A DNA stretch of 5,676 nt from Spirochaetaceae bacterium (lineage in GTDB: Bacteria; Spirochaetota; Spirochaetia; SZUA-6; Fen-1364), in NCBI GenBank assembly GCA_003141795.1, contig PLNO01000299.1, forward strand, positions 1,095-6,770, read 5' to 3'. Below the pieces are notes generated by a model. That model had not been told where the DNA came from. It saw nothing but the letters and a program-made list of their open reading frames with translations, and did not search any database. Both the position numbers and the translations under genes were made by a program. This document shows positions 1 through 5,676 of this stretch, in pieces; the first letter of the stretch is position 1; every line of letters begins with the position of its first letter.

Positions 1-2043
1 GCGGATTTCCTCGGCGCCCGGCACGCGGCGGTTCCCGTCAGCGTCAACGATGCCGTCGATGCCTTCTGCACCCGGCGGGGGATCGCGCTCGTGAAGACCC
101 GCATCGGCTCGCCCTACGTCGTCTCCGCTCTGGTGGAGGTCGGGTGGGAGGGCAACGGCGGGTTCCTCACGGGGGTCCCGTTCACGATCCGCGGCGGCGG
201 AAGCATCGCACCCCTCCCCACGCGTGACGCGATCCTGCCATTGCTTTGCGTCCTGTGTGCGTCCGTCGGCGCGGGGCTTGGCCTTTCCGAGCTGCTGGAC
301 AGGCTTCCGCACCGGTTCGGAAGGTCCGCCTTCATCCGTGACTTCCCCATGGACGCCGCGCGGGAGATCATCCGATGGCTCTCCCCTTCGGATGGGTCTA
401 TCGTCGGTGCCCGGTTCGACGACGGGAAGATGCTCGTCACCGACCGGCAGGGAGCCGAACGCCCCGTCGGCGCATCCGAAGAGACGGGCGCGGAGCTGGA
501 GGGGATCAGGGCGCGGATCGGAAGGTATTTCACCGAGGACGACGGGTTCCCGGAAATCCGGAAAGTGGAATGGCCCGACGGCGTGCGGATGACCTTCAGC
601 AACAACGACGTCGTGCACATCCGCCCCTCGGGCAACGCACCCGAGATGCGCCTCTACGCGAACGCCGACTCGGAGCAGCGTGCCGCGCGCGTGGCGGAGA
701 GGGGCGTCGCCGACGACGGCCTCCTCTGGCGGCTGGCGCGGGACGCTTCCGAGCGCATGGCGCTTGCCAGCTACGGGAGCGCGCCGCGTGCCCTGAGGCT
801 CACCGGCGCGCTGCAGCATTACGCGTGGGGAGGGTACCAGTTCATCCCGCAGCTCCTCGGCAGGGAAAACACTGAGCAGCGCCCCGTCGCGGAGCTGTGG
901 ATGGGCACGCACGCCAGGGGCCCCGCTCTGGCGGACATCGACGGCACGCAGGTGCCGCTGGACCGGGTGCTCGCCAAGGACCCGTGGCTGACCCTCGGCA
1001 CGGACGTGGCACTGCGGTATGCCGGCAGGCTCCCCTACCTCTTCAAGGTCCTCGACGTGCGCGTCATGGCATCGATCCAGGCGCACCCGTCGAAGGAACA
1101 GGCCGAGGTGGGGTTTGCGCGGGAAAACGCGGCCGGCATACCGCTCGATGCTCCGCAGCGCAACTACAGGGATGAAAACCACAAGCCCGAGGTGCACGTC
1201 GTTCTCACCGACTTCTGGATGCTGCATGGTTTTCGGCCCCTGGAGGAGATCGTCGAGGCGCTCGGCACAGAGCCCGAGCTTGCCCGCATCATGCCCGGCT
1301 TCGCGGAGAAAGCACGCGCTGCGGGGAAGGACCCGTCGATGCGCCAGACGCTCCTGCGGGAGCTGTACGCGCACGTCATGACCATGGCGCAGCCCCACGT
1401 CGACGCCCATCTCGACCCCCTGGTGAGGCGCCTCGAGGCGGAAGAGGCGGCCGGCGGCCTGGACAAGGATTCTCCCGGGTTCTGGGCGCTGCGCGCGGCG
1501 CGCAGCTTCCCTCTGGCGGGCGGTCACAGGGACCGGGGGATCCTGTCGGTATACCTCCTTAACCTCGTGCGGCTGCGCCCGGGGCAGGGCACCTTTCAGC
1601 CGTCGGGAACGCTGCACGCCTACCTCGAAGGGGCCAACGTGGAGCTCATGGCCAACTCGGACAACGTGCTGCGGGGAGGGCTCACCGCCAAGCACGTGGA
1701 CGTGCCCGAGCTTCTGGCCACGCTCTCCTTCCGGGAGGGCAGGCCGCCGATCATCGAGGGCAGGGCCTCGTCGGAGACGAGCCGTGAATACGAGACGCCG
1801 GCGGAAGAGTTCGCGCTGGACCGCATCGAGGTGACGCAGGGCGTGCCGTACTCGGGAGGGCGGGAGCACAGCGCCGACACGCTCATCGTGGTGGAAGGAG
1901 CGGCGGCGGTGATCGCCGCGGGCCGCTCACTCGCGCTCCCCCGGGGCGGAATGGCCATGGTGCCGGCGGGCGTTCCCTACTCCGTTGCCGCCCGCTCTCC
2001 GCGGGCTATCGTCTTCAAGGCGGGGGTCCCCGCCGCCCCCTGA
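1..2043 (+). CDS. Phosphomannomutase / class I mannose-6-phosphate isomerase fusion (5' partial)
   Basis: The reading frame is open from base 1 and ends at TGA 2041-2043, giving 680 visible residues; the true start lies left of the window. Residues about 1-235 match domains III and IV of the phosphohexomutase family: the GWEGNGGFL sugar-binding loop, LPTRDAILPLL, and the phosphate-binding RPSGNAPEMRLY (bases 622-657). The catalytic serine and metal loop of domains I-II must lie upstream. A helical stretch leads, near base 790, into a full class I phosphomannose isomerase (about 415 residues). It begins with LQHYAWGG and carries the expected zinc ligands: Q and H of IQAHP (1078, 1084), E of NHKPE (1189) and H of GTLHAYLEG (1615). 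The conserved arginine of NSDNVLRGGLT is at 1672, and a cupin-like C-terminus follows. Inferred role: cytosolic fructose-6-P to mannose-6-P to mannose-1-P. Domain identities are secure; that both halves are active is inferred from intact motifs. Confidence 0.92.
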   Translation, partial: ADFLGARHAAVPVSVNDAVDAFCTRRGIALVKTRIGSPYVVSALVEVGWEGNGGFLTGVPFTIRGGGSIAPLPTRDAILPLLCVLCASVGAGLGLSELLDRLPHRFGRSAFIRDFPMDAAREIIRWLSPSDGSIVGARFDDGKMLVTDRQGAERPVGASEETGAELEGIRARIGRYFTEDDGFPEIRKVEWPDGVRMTFSNNDVVHIRPSGNAPEMRLYANADSEQRAARVAERGVADDGLLWRLARDASERMALASYGSAPRALRLTGALQHYAWGGYQFIPQLLGRENTEQRPVAELWMGTHARGPALADIDGTQVPLDRVLAKDPWLTLGTDVALRYAGRLPYLFKVLDVRVMASIQAHPSKEQAEVGFARENAAGIPLDAPQRNYRDENHKPEVHVVLTDFWMLHGFRPLEEIVEALGTEPELARIMPGFAEKARAAGKDPSMRQTLLRELYAHVMTMAQPHVDAHLDPLVRRLEAEEAAGGLDKDSPGFWALRAARSFPLAGGHRDRGILSVYLLNLVRLRPGQGTFQPSGTLHAYLEGANVELMANSDNVLRGGLTAKHVDVPELLATLSFREGRPPIIEGRASSETSREYETPAEEFALDRIEVTQGVPYSGGREHSADTLIVVEGAAAVIAAGRSLALPRGGMAMVPAGVPYSVAARSPRAIVFKAGVPAAP

Positions 2044-2053
2044 CGTCGGCCCG

Positions 2054-3148
2054 CTACACGTAGCGCTGAGCGAAACGCTCCGCTGCAAGAGCCTGCAGCT
2101 TCTTCAGATCCTCCGCCCTGTCCTTGCGGCACACGAGCGTTGCGGTCGGTGTGTGCACGACCACGAGGTCGTCGCAGCCCAGCACGGCAATGAGATGCTC
2201 GGGGTCGCTGGAGGCCACGAGGCTGCCCGCCGTGTCGACGAGAAGCGTTTTTTCCGCGGCAATGGCATTGCCGGCGGCATCGTGAGGGCAGATTTCCGCG
2301 TACGCTGGCCATGAGCCGATGTCTTTCCACGACAGCGTCATGGGAACGGCGGCCACCGTCACGGCGCTGTCGCGCGAGGCGCGCTCCATGACGCCGAAAT
2401 CGACGCTCGTCTTCTTCAGCCCGGGATAGGTCGAGGCGATGGTCGACGGGAAATCCTGCCCTCCCCAGGCCGCGGCAACCTTCGCGGCCCCCTGCGCCAC
2501 CGAGGGCTCGTAGCGTTGCACACAATCGAGAAAGACCGAGGCCTTCCAGACGAACATCCCGCTGTTCCACAGGAAGCTCTCGGGCCCTTCGCCGACCCAC
2601 CGCGCCGCGGTGGCCGCGTCGGGCTTCTCACGGAACTCAAGGACAACCCTCGCCCCCCCGTCGAGCGGCGCTCCGAGCCTCAGGTACCCGAACCCCGTCG
2701 CCGGATGGGTCGGCACGACGCCGAAGGTCACGAGCGTCGGCGCGGCCGACTCGGCAACCTCGAAGCCTGTCGCGAGGATCCGTCGGAAGGCGTCGGCGGG
2801 CTCGATGAGATGATCCGCGGTGAGGACTGCAATCGTCGCCCCGGGATCCTCACGTCCGATGACGGCGCTGGCGTAGGCCAGGGCGGCGAGGGTGTCCCTG
2901 CCCTCAGGCTCGCCGAGATAGCGCTCGGGGGCCAGTCCGCGGAGGTCGGAGAGGATCGCGCCGCGGTGCGCATCGTTGGCGCAGACCCAGCGGCGGGCTG
3001 CTGGAACCAGGCCCTCGAGCCGGTCGAACGCGAGGCTGAGGAGGCTCCTCCCCTGGATGAACGGGAGGAGCTGCTTGGGCGATGATCGTCGGCTCATCGG
3101 CCAGAGACGGGTGCCGGACCCGCCGGCAAGGATCACGGAGTGGCGCAT
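2054..3148 (-). CDS. manC: Mannose-1-phosphate guanylyltransferase
   Basis: This 364-residue nucleotidyltransferase makes GDP-mannose from mannose-1-phosphate and GTP in the cytosol. It opens with the signature LAGGSGTRLWPMSR (residues 7-20) and KQLLPF (25-30). Also visible are VLTADHLIEP (108-117), the THPATGFGYL substrate loop (147-156), FREKPD (172-177), WNSGMFVWK (194-202), SVDFGVMERA (248-257) and SWKDIGSW (273-280). A short C-terminal beta-helix region ends at residue 364. It is the short, monofunctional form: the type II isomerase cupin of AlgA-like enzymes is absent, and the isomerase is instead on the convergent gene 10 bp away. The usual RNTAPA motif reads RDTLAA here (from residue 84). 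The ATG at 3146-3148 is chosen because it sits just before the signature; its Shine-Dalgarno is weak. The frame stays open upstream to 3511, but that would run antisense into the FRG gene. Confidence 0.93.
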   Translation of the reverse strand: MRHSVILAGGSGTRLWPMSRRSSPKQLLPFIQGRSLLSLAFDRLEGLVPAARRWVCANDAHRGAILSDLRGLAPERYLGEPEGRDTLAALAYASAVIGREDPGATIAVLTADHLIEPADAFRRILATGFEVAESAAPTLVTFGVVPTHPATGFGYLRLGAPLDGGARVVLEFREKPDAATAARWVGEGPESFLWNSGMFVWKASVFLDCVQRYEPSVAQGAAKVAAAWGGQDFPSTIASTYPGLKKTSVDFGVMERASRDSAVTVAAVPMTLSWKDIGSWPAYAEICPHDAAGNAIAAEKTLLVDTAGSLVASSDPEHLIAVLGCDDLVVVHTPTATLVCRKDRAEDLKKLQALAAERFAQRYV

Positions 3149-3190
3149 CGGGTCGAGGATACCCCGGAGCCGACGCGGATACCAGATGAA

Positions 3191-3220
3191 TTGTCCATGG
3201 CTTCCCCGCGGCTGTAGTAT
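3191..3220 (+). promoter_or_regulatory. Candidate sigma70-type promoter of the FRG gene
   Basis: TTGTCC (3191-3196) and TAGTAT (3215-3220) are separated by 18 bp, each matching four of six consensus bases. Transcription would start near 3227, leaving a leader of about 15 nt that still includes the purine-rich ribosome binding site. It is a modest match; no transcript data support it. Confidence 0.35.
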
Positions 3221-3231
3221 TGTGAGGCGAG

Positions 3232-3240
3232 AGGGGGAGG
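3232..3240 (+). promoter_or_regulatory. Ribosome binding site of the FRG gene
   Basis: AGGGGGAGG lies directly before the ATG at 3242. The AGGGGG part is spaced 4 nt from the start and the GGAGG part only 1 nt. An in-frame stop (TAG, 3215-3217) with no other start codon between it and the ATG makes 3242 the only plausible start. Confidence 0.6.
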
Positions 3241-3241
3241 C

Positions 3242-4060
3242 ATGGACTTCAAGACACGGACACTGAGGCGCTGGGACGACATCGCAGACTACCGCAGGTA
3301 CGGGTGGCTCTTCCGCGGCCAAAGCGACGCGACGCAGAGGCTGGGCACGTCCCTCGAGCTCTGCTTCGATCGCCACCGCATCCCCACTGCGGCACGCACC
3401 GTCGTGGAGAAGGAGCTCCTGCGCGAGTTCAAGCGTGCCTACCAGCAGTACGCGTCGCACCTGCCCGCCGAGCAGTGCACCCTCGAGTGGCTCTCCCTCA
3501 TGCGCCACCACGGCGCCCCGACGCGGCTGCTGGACTTCACCTACTCGATCTACGTCGCCGCCTACTTCGCGCTGGAGGATGCCGAGGAGCGCTGCGCGAT
3601 CTGGGCGGTGCGCCTGTCCTGGGCCTACGAGGAGACGCGCAGGCTGTTCAAATCGTCAGACAAGAGGTGCGACCTGCTGGACCGCGAACGCCTGGAAGAG
3701 AACGACGAGGCCCTCTTCGCCGCGACCTTTCTCGATCCCCCCTTCGTCCCGTCGGCGTGCCCGCTGAATCCCTTCCGGCTGAACGAGAGGCTGCGGATCC
3801 AGAAGGGCATCTTCCTCATCCAGGGGGACATCACGATCCCTTTCGAGGAGAACCTCAAGTCCCTCCCCGGCCACGACGAGGAGACAAACGTCGTGCGTAT
3901 CGAGATCCCGAGGTCGCTGCAGGAGGAGGCCATCGAGCATCTCTACTACATGAACATCACGCGCACGAGCCTCTTCCCGGGGTTGGACGGTTACGCCCGG
4001 GCGCTGAGGATCTACCACCCGATCTTCAACGCGAAGGAGTGGACGCCGGACGAGGGCTGA
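3242..4060 (+). CDS. FRG-domain protein
   Basis: This is a 272-residue soluble protein with no signal peptide or membrane segment. It shows the hallmarks of the FRG domain (named for its Phe-Arg-Gly motif): LFRGQSD at residues 23-29, the central MRHHGAPTRLLDFTYSIYVAAYFALE at 87-112 (seen as LMRHHG, PTRLLD and AAYFA), RIQKGIFLIQGD at 185-196, and the C-terminal NITRTSLFPGLDGYARAL at 238-255. These span most of the protein, so it is a stand-alone, full-length family member with no extra effector domain. The biochemical activity of FRG domains is not established to my knowledge, and I assign none. The many conserved polar residues (R25, H89, H90, R95, D98) suggest an enzymatic or ligand-binding site, which is inference. 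It diverges from manC and converges with the MFS exporter, so it is probably transcribed alone. It has no evident link to mannose metabolism and may be an accessory gene. Confidence 0.85.
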   Translation: MDFKTRTLRRWDDIADYRRYGWLFRGQSDATQRLGTSLELCFDRHRIPTAARTVVEKELLREFKRAYQQYASHLPAEQCTLEWLSLMRHHGAPTRLLDFTYSIYVAAYFALEDAEERCAIWAVRLSWAYEETRRLFKSSDKRCDLLDRERLEENDEALFAATFLDPPFVPSACPLNPFRLNERLRIQKGIFLIQGDITIPFEENLKSLPGHDEETNVVRIEIPRSLQEEAIEHLYYMNITRTSLFPGLDGYARALRIYHPIFNAKEWTPDEG

Positions 4061-4071
4061 TGCGGGTGAGC

Positions 4072-5379
4072 CTACGATACGGATTCCACCGTGTCCCGCT
4101 CCGGATCGAAGTTGATGAAGCGGCGGAAAGATCGCTTCACCGTCATGGGCACGCCGAATGCCAGCGCCGCCGCGAAGCTCCCGCTGATGAGCATCCCGAT
4201 CGGCAGGAACTCTGCAAGCACGCCTCCCAGGGCGAAGGCGAGAGGCAGAAGGCCCTGCATGATCATGGTCATGAGGGAGAAGACCTTTCCCCTCATGTTC
4301 TGGGGAACGGCCATCTGCATGACCGCCATGATGAACACGTTGAGGATCCCGTCGCCCAGGCCCGCCAGGCCGAGGAACGCGAGGGCGAGGGGGAAGCTCC
4401 CGATGAAGGGAAACGCGATCAGGCATGCCATGGACAAAAGACCGCACGCGATGAACCAGAAATGCCGCCGCGCTGCCGGCACCTTCACAACTGCCGTGAG
4501 GGCCATGCCGAGGAACATGCCGCCCATGAACAGGGCGATGGCAAGGCCGTAGCGCGCCGGGCCCAGCGCGGGGTTCCTCTGGTAGAACGGGAGGATGAGC
4601 ATGATCGCCATATTGGCGAAGAAGTTGAGAACCGCCGAGGTGATCATGAGGAAACGCAGCCCGCGGATCTTCCAGACGAAAGCCAGGCCGCCCTTCAGAT
4701 CGGTCCAGAAATGCATCTCCTTCTGGTCGTGGTGCACGCCAGGAAACCGTGCGAACAGCAGGCAGCCGGCGGAAAACAGGTAGGACAGACCGTTGAACAG
4801 GAAGAGGAACGGCGCGCCGATGAGCTGGAAGAGAAAGCCTCCCGCGGAGTTGCCCACGATGTTGCCGCCGGTCTGAAGCATGCTGAACACGGAGTTCGCC
4901 TGCACGACTTTTTCACGAGCCGTGATGTCGGGAATCACGGAGAGCACCGACGGGGAGAAGAATGCGCCGCAGACTCCGTCGATGATGCCTGCAATGAATA
5001 CCATCCAGACCTGCAAGACCCCCAGCAGCGCTGCGGCGGCCACGGCGGCCACCACGGTCCCGCGGATGACGTCCATCCCGATCATCAGCCTGCGCCTGTC
5101 GAACCGATCGACGATGACTCCCGCCACCGGGGAGACGAGGATCCGGGGCAACAGTGAAGCCGCCATAAGGCCGCCCATGAGGCCTGTGGATCCCGTCGTG
5201 GAAAGGATCCAGAAACCCAGGGCAATGTTGTAGACGACGTCGCCGAGGATCGAGACGAGCTGCCCTTGCCAGAGCAGGAGGAAGCTCGCCGTCCAGAGCT
5301 TGCCGGCTGCAGCGGGCGGGTTGGTCGCAACGGATAGCGGTTCCCTATCCAATTCTGCACGAGCATTCAAAGTGTCCAC
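4072..5379 (-). CDS. MFS transporter, MFS_3 / EntS-type exporter
   Basis: This 435-residue integral membrane protein has about twelve hydrophobic segments and a charged central loop (HHDQKEMHFWTDLKGG) between the two halves, as in the major facilitator superfamily. The loop after helix 2 carries the family motif as GVIVDRFDRRRLMIG. QTGGNIVGNSAGGFLFQLIGA and VPQNMRGKVFS match the MFS_3 group, which contains the enterobactin exporter EntS and macrolide efflux proteins. The substrate cannot be told from sequence; proton-driven export is inferred from the family. The longest frame begins at ATG 5392-5394, but that codon overlaps the leader: AAGGAG (5386-5391) lies 6 nt before GTG 5377-5379, while nothing resembling a Shine-Dalgarno precedes the ATG. 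I therefore choose the GTG. It ends 11 bp from the FRG gene's stop, tail to tail, and has its own promoter. Confidence 0.88.
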   Translation of the reverse strand: MDTLNARAELDREPLSVATNPPAAAGKLWTASFLLLWQGQLVSILGDVVYNIALGFWILSTTGSTGLMGGLMAASLLPRILVSPVAGVIVDRFDRRRLMIGMDVIRGTVVAAVAAAALLGVLQVWMVFIAGIIDGVCGAFFSPSVLSVIPDITAREKVVQANSVFSMLQTGGNIVGNSAGGFLFQLIGAPFLFLFNGLSYLFSAGCLLFARFPGVHHDQKEMHFWTDLKGGLAFVWKIRGLRFLMITSAVLNFFANMAIMLILPFYQRNPALGPARYGLAIALFMGGMFLGMALTAVVKVPAARRHFWFIACGLLSMACLIAFPFIGSFPLALAFLGLAGLGDGILNVFIMAVMQMAVPQNMRGKVFSLMTMIMQGLLPLAFALGGVLAEFLPIGMLISGSFAAALAFGVPMTVKRSFRRFINFDPERDTVESVS

Positions 5380-5385
5380 TCTCGA

Positions 5386-5391
5386 CTCCTT
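5386..5391 (-). promoter_or_regulatory. Ribosome binding site deciding the exporter start
   Basis: A perfect AAGGAG on the - strand lies 6 nt upstream of GTG 5377-5379. Because it overlaps the codons just after the upstream in-frame ATG (5392-5394), it argues for the GTG start and a protein shortened by five residues. Confidence 0.75.
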
Positions 5392-5404
5392 CATATTTGA
5401 TAAA

Positions 5405-5433
5405 CATATAAATTAATTCGCCATTCAAGTCAA
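5405..5433 (-). promoter_or_regulatory. Promoter of the MFS exporter gene
   Basis: TTGACT (5433-5428, five of six consensus bases) is followed after 17 bp by TATATG (5410-5405, four of six). Transcription would begin near 5398, about 18 nt before the GTG. The very A/T-rich sequence upstream could serve as an UP element. Confidence 0.65.
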
Positions 5434-5483
5434 TATAAACTTCAAAAAATCAATCTTAAATTAATTTTTTAAATATTAGTCAA
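5410..5483 (-). repeat. Two direct promoter-like modules (TTGACT-N9/11-AATTAATTT)
   Basis: On the - strand, TTGACT followed by AATTAATTT occurs twice. The distal copy is TTGACT 5483-5478 and AATTAATTT 5466-5458, gap 11. The proximal copy is TTGACT 5433-5428 and AATTAATTT 5418-5410, gap 9. The TTGACT elements are exactly 50 bp apart. The proximal copy forms the exporter promoter. The distal one has a weaker -10 (TTTAAG, 5460-5455, 17-bp spacer) and overlaps the T-tract of the upstream terminator. Confidence 0.55.
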
Positions 5484-5529
5484 ACAAAGAGCCGTGCCGC
5501 TGGGAATGGACTGCCCCGCGGCCGGCTCT
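5482..5529 (-). terminator. Rho-independent terminator of the upstream - strand gene
   Basis: The stem pairs 5523-5529 with 5488-5494 (AGAGCCG/CGGCTCT, 7 bp), then 5518-5522 with 5496-5500 (GCCGC/GCGGC, 5 bp), then CCC 5515-5517 with GGG 5502-5504, with single-base bulges at 5495 and 5501 and a 10-nt loop. On the - strand it is followed by TTTGTTT. It starts 11 bp after the stop of the gene at 5541. There is no T-run on the + strand side, so the direction is clear. Confidence 0.8.
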
Positions 5530-5540
5530 ATCAGGCGATC

Positions 5541-5675
5541 TCAGGCATCCTTGCGCGCCACTGCCTCGTGGTGGAGCAGTGACTCGACCGCCTCCCTGTT
5601 TTTCCACAGTGCGCAGCCGTCCGACGTTTCGGCGAACAGGTGGTGGTTCTCCCGCATCGCCGTGAGGAAGGGAGA
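5541..5675 (-). CDS. C-terminal end of an unidentified protein (5' partial)
   Basis: On the - strand one frame is open from the right edge to TGA (5543-5541), giving 44 residues that end HHEAVARKDA. The sequence is rich in charged residues and has the codon bias of a GC-rich gene, and a terminator follows the stop at once; both support a real gene 3' end. I do not recognise the family from this fragment. It is too short for the six-frame listing and its start lies outside the window. It is transcribed in the same direction as the exporter but separated from it by the terminator. Confidence 0.65.
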   Translation of the reverse strand, partial: SPFLTAMRENHHLFAETSDGCALWKNREAVESLLHHEAVARKDA

Positions 5676-5676
5676 G

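Larger units (their letters stand above)
3149..3241. promoter_or_regulatory. Divergent intergenic region manC / FRG gene
   Basis: These 93 bp must hold the promoters of both flanking genes, which are transcribed away from each other. A candidate + strand promoter is listed separately. On the manC side I find no convincing -35/-10 pair. A 7-bp direct repeat, GGATACC, occurs at 3157-3163 and 3177-3183, a start-to-start distance of 20 bp (about two helical turns). That could be an operator or chance. Confidence 0.6.
5395..5490. other. AT-rich intergenic island
   Basis: Only 17 of these 96 bases are G or C, in sharp contrast to the GC-rich genes on both sides. It holds the exporter's promoter, A and T tracts, and a duplicated promoter-like module. 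No start codon with a ribosome binding site and no RNA gene is evident in it. Confidence 0.85.

Noticed and set aside
91..93. GTG at 91 as the start of the first gene
   Set aside because: The same frame is open back to base 1 and its translation before 91 (PVSVNDAVDAFC) is phosphomannomutase-like, so the gene starts outside the window.
114..635. Antisense open frame opposite the mutase domain
   Set aside because: Its Ser/Pro/Arg-rich translation with no motifs, lying fully opposite a conserved domain, marks it as a shadow frame.
757..759. In-frame ATG at the fusion seam as a start for a separate isomerase
   Set aside because: It has no Shine-Dalgarno and there is no stop between the two domains. 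Internal initiation cannot be excluded but nothing in the sequence supports it.
2062..2084. Hairpin GAGCG-AAA-CGCTC as a terminator for the fusion gene
   Set aside because: The stem is only 5 bp plus an imperfect outer part, it lies inside the last codons of manC, and no T-run follows on either strand.
1977..2600. A 207-codon - strand open frame within manC
   Set aside because: It lies in an alternative frame of the same strand as manC, is Arg/Gly-rich without motifs, and is a shadow.
3149..3511. N-terminal extension of manC upstream of 3148
   Set aside because: The added 121 residues would lie antisense to the FRG gene and precede the conserved N-terminal nucleotide-binding signature, which normally begins a few residues after the start.
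3304..5157. A 617-codon + strand open frame crossing the FRG gene and running antisense to the exporter
   Set aside because: It is read in the wrong frame of the FRG gene and then antisense to a clear membrane protein. Its translation is an alternation of His, Glu, Asp, Arg and Gln without domains, as expected from a stop-poor shadow frame in GC-rich DNA.
1..5676. Mobile element, CRISPR array, tRNA or rRNA gene
   Set aside because: I found no transposase or integrase coding sequence, no terminal inverted repeats, no regularly spaced repeats and no tRNA-like sequence on either strand.

Overview
The window is GC-rich bacterial DNA with tightly packed genes. It holds one gene running in from the left edge, three complete genes, and the last codons of a gene entering from the right edge. 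The sequence does not fix the taxon. High GC, short gaps and the style of the sugar-phosphate enzymes suit a proteobacterium, a spirochaete or a similar Gram-negative lineage, but that is inference.

Left half (1-3148): the complete route from fructose-6-phosphate to GDP-mannose. The first gene (+ strand, open from base 1) encodes the C-terminal part of a phosphomannomutase joined in frame to a complete class I mannose-6-phosphate isomerase. The joined protein would make mannose-6-phosphate and then mannose-1-phosphate. Facing it 10 bp away, on the - strand, is a 364-residue mannose-1-phosphate guanylyltransferase (manC) that takes the last step to GDP-mannose, a donor for polysaccharide, LPS or glycoprotein mannosylation. 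This ManC lacks the type II isomerase domain seen in AlgA-type enzymes, which fits with the isomerase being carried on the mutase.

Middle (3149-4060): a 93-bp divergent intergenic region with a modest + strand promoter and a small direct repeat, then an FRG-domain protein of unknown biochemical function. It has no clear link to mannose metabolism and looks like an accessory gene.

Right part (4072-5379): an MFS_3/EntS-type exporter on the - strand, convergent with the FRG gene (11-bp gap). Its likely start is a GTG with a perfect Shine-Dalgarno, 15 bp inside the longest reading frame. Upstream is a 96-bp island with only 17 G/C bases, holding a good sigma70-type promoter and a second, similar promoter-like module. 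A Rho-independent terminator then separates the exporter from the 3' end of an unidentified - strand gene (5541-5675). The exporter is therefore probably its own transcription unit.

The most unusual items are the mutase-isomerase fusion, the duplicated promoter-like module in the AT-rich island, and the FRG-domain gene. I see no clear evidence of a new multi-gene system, mobile element, CRISPR array or RNA gene.
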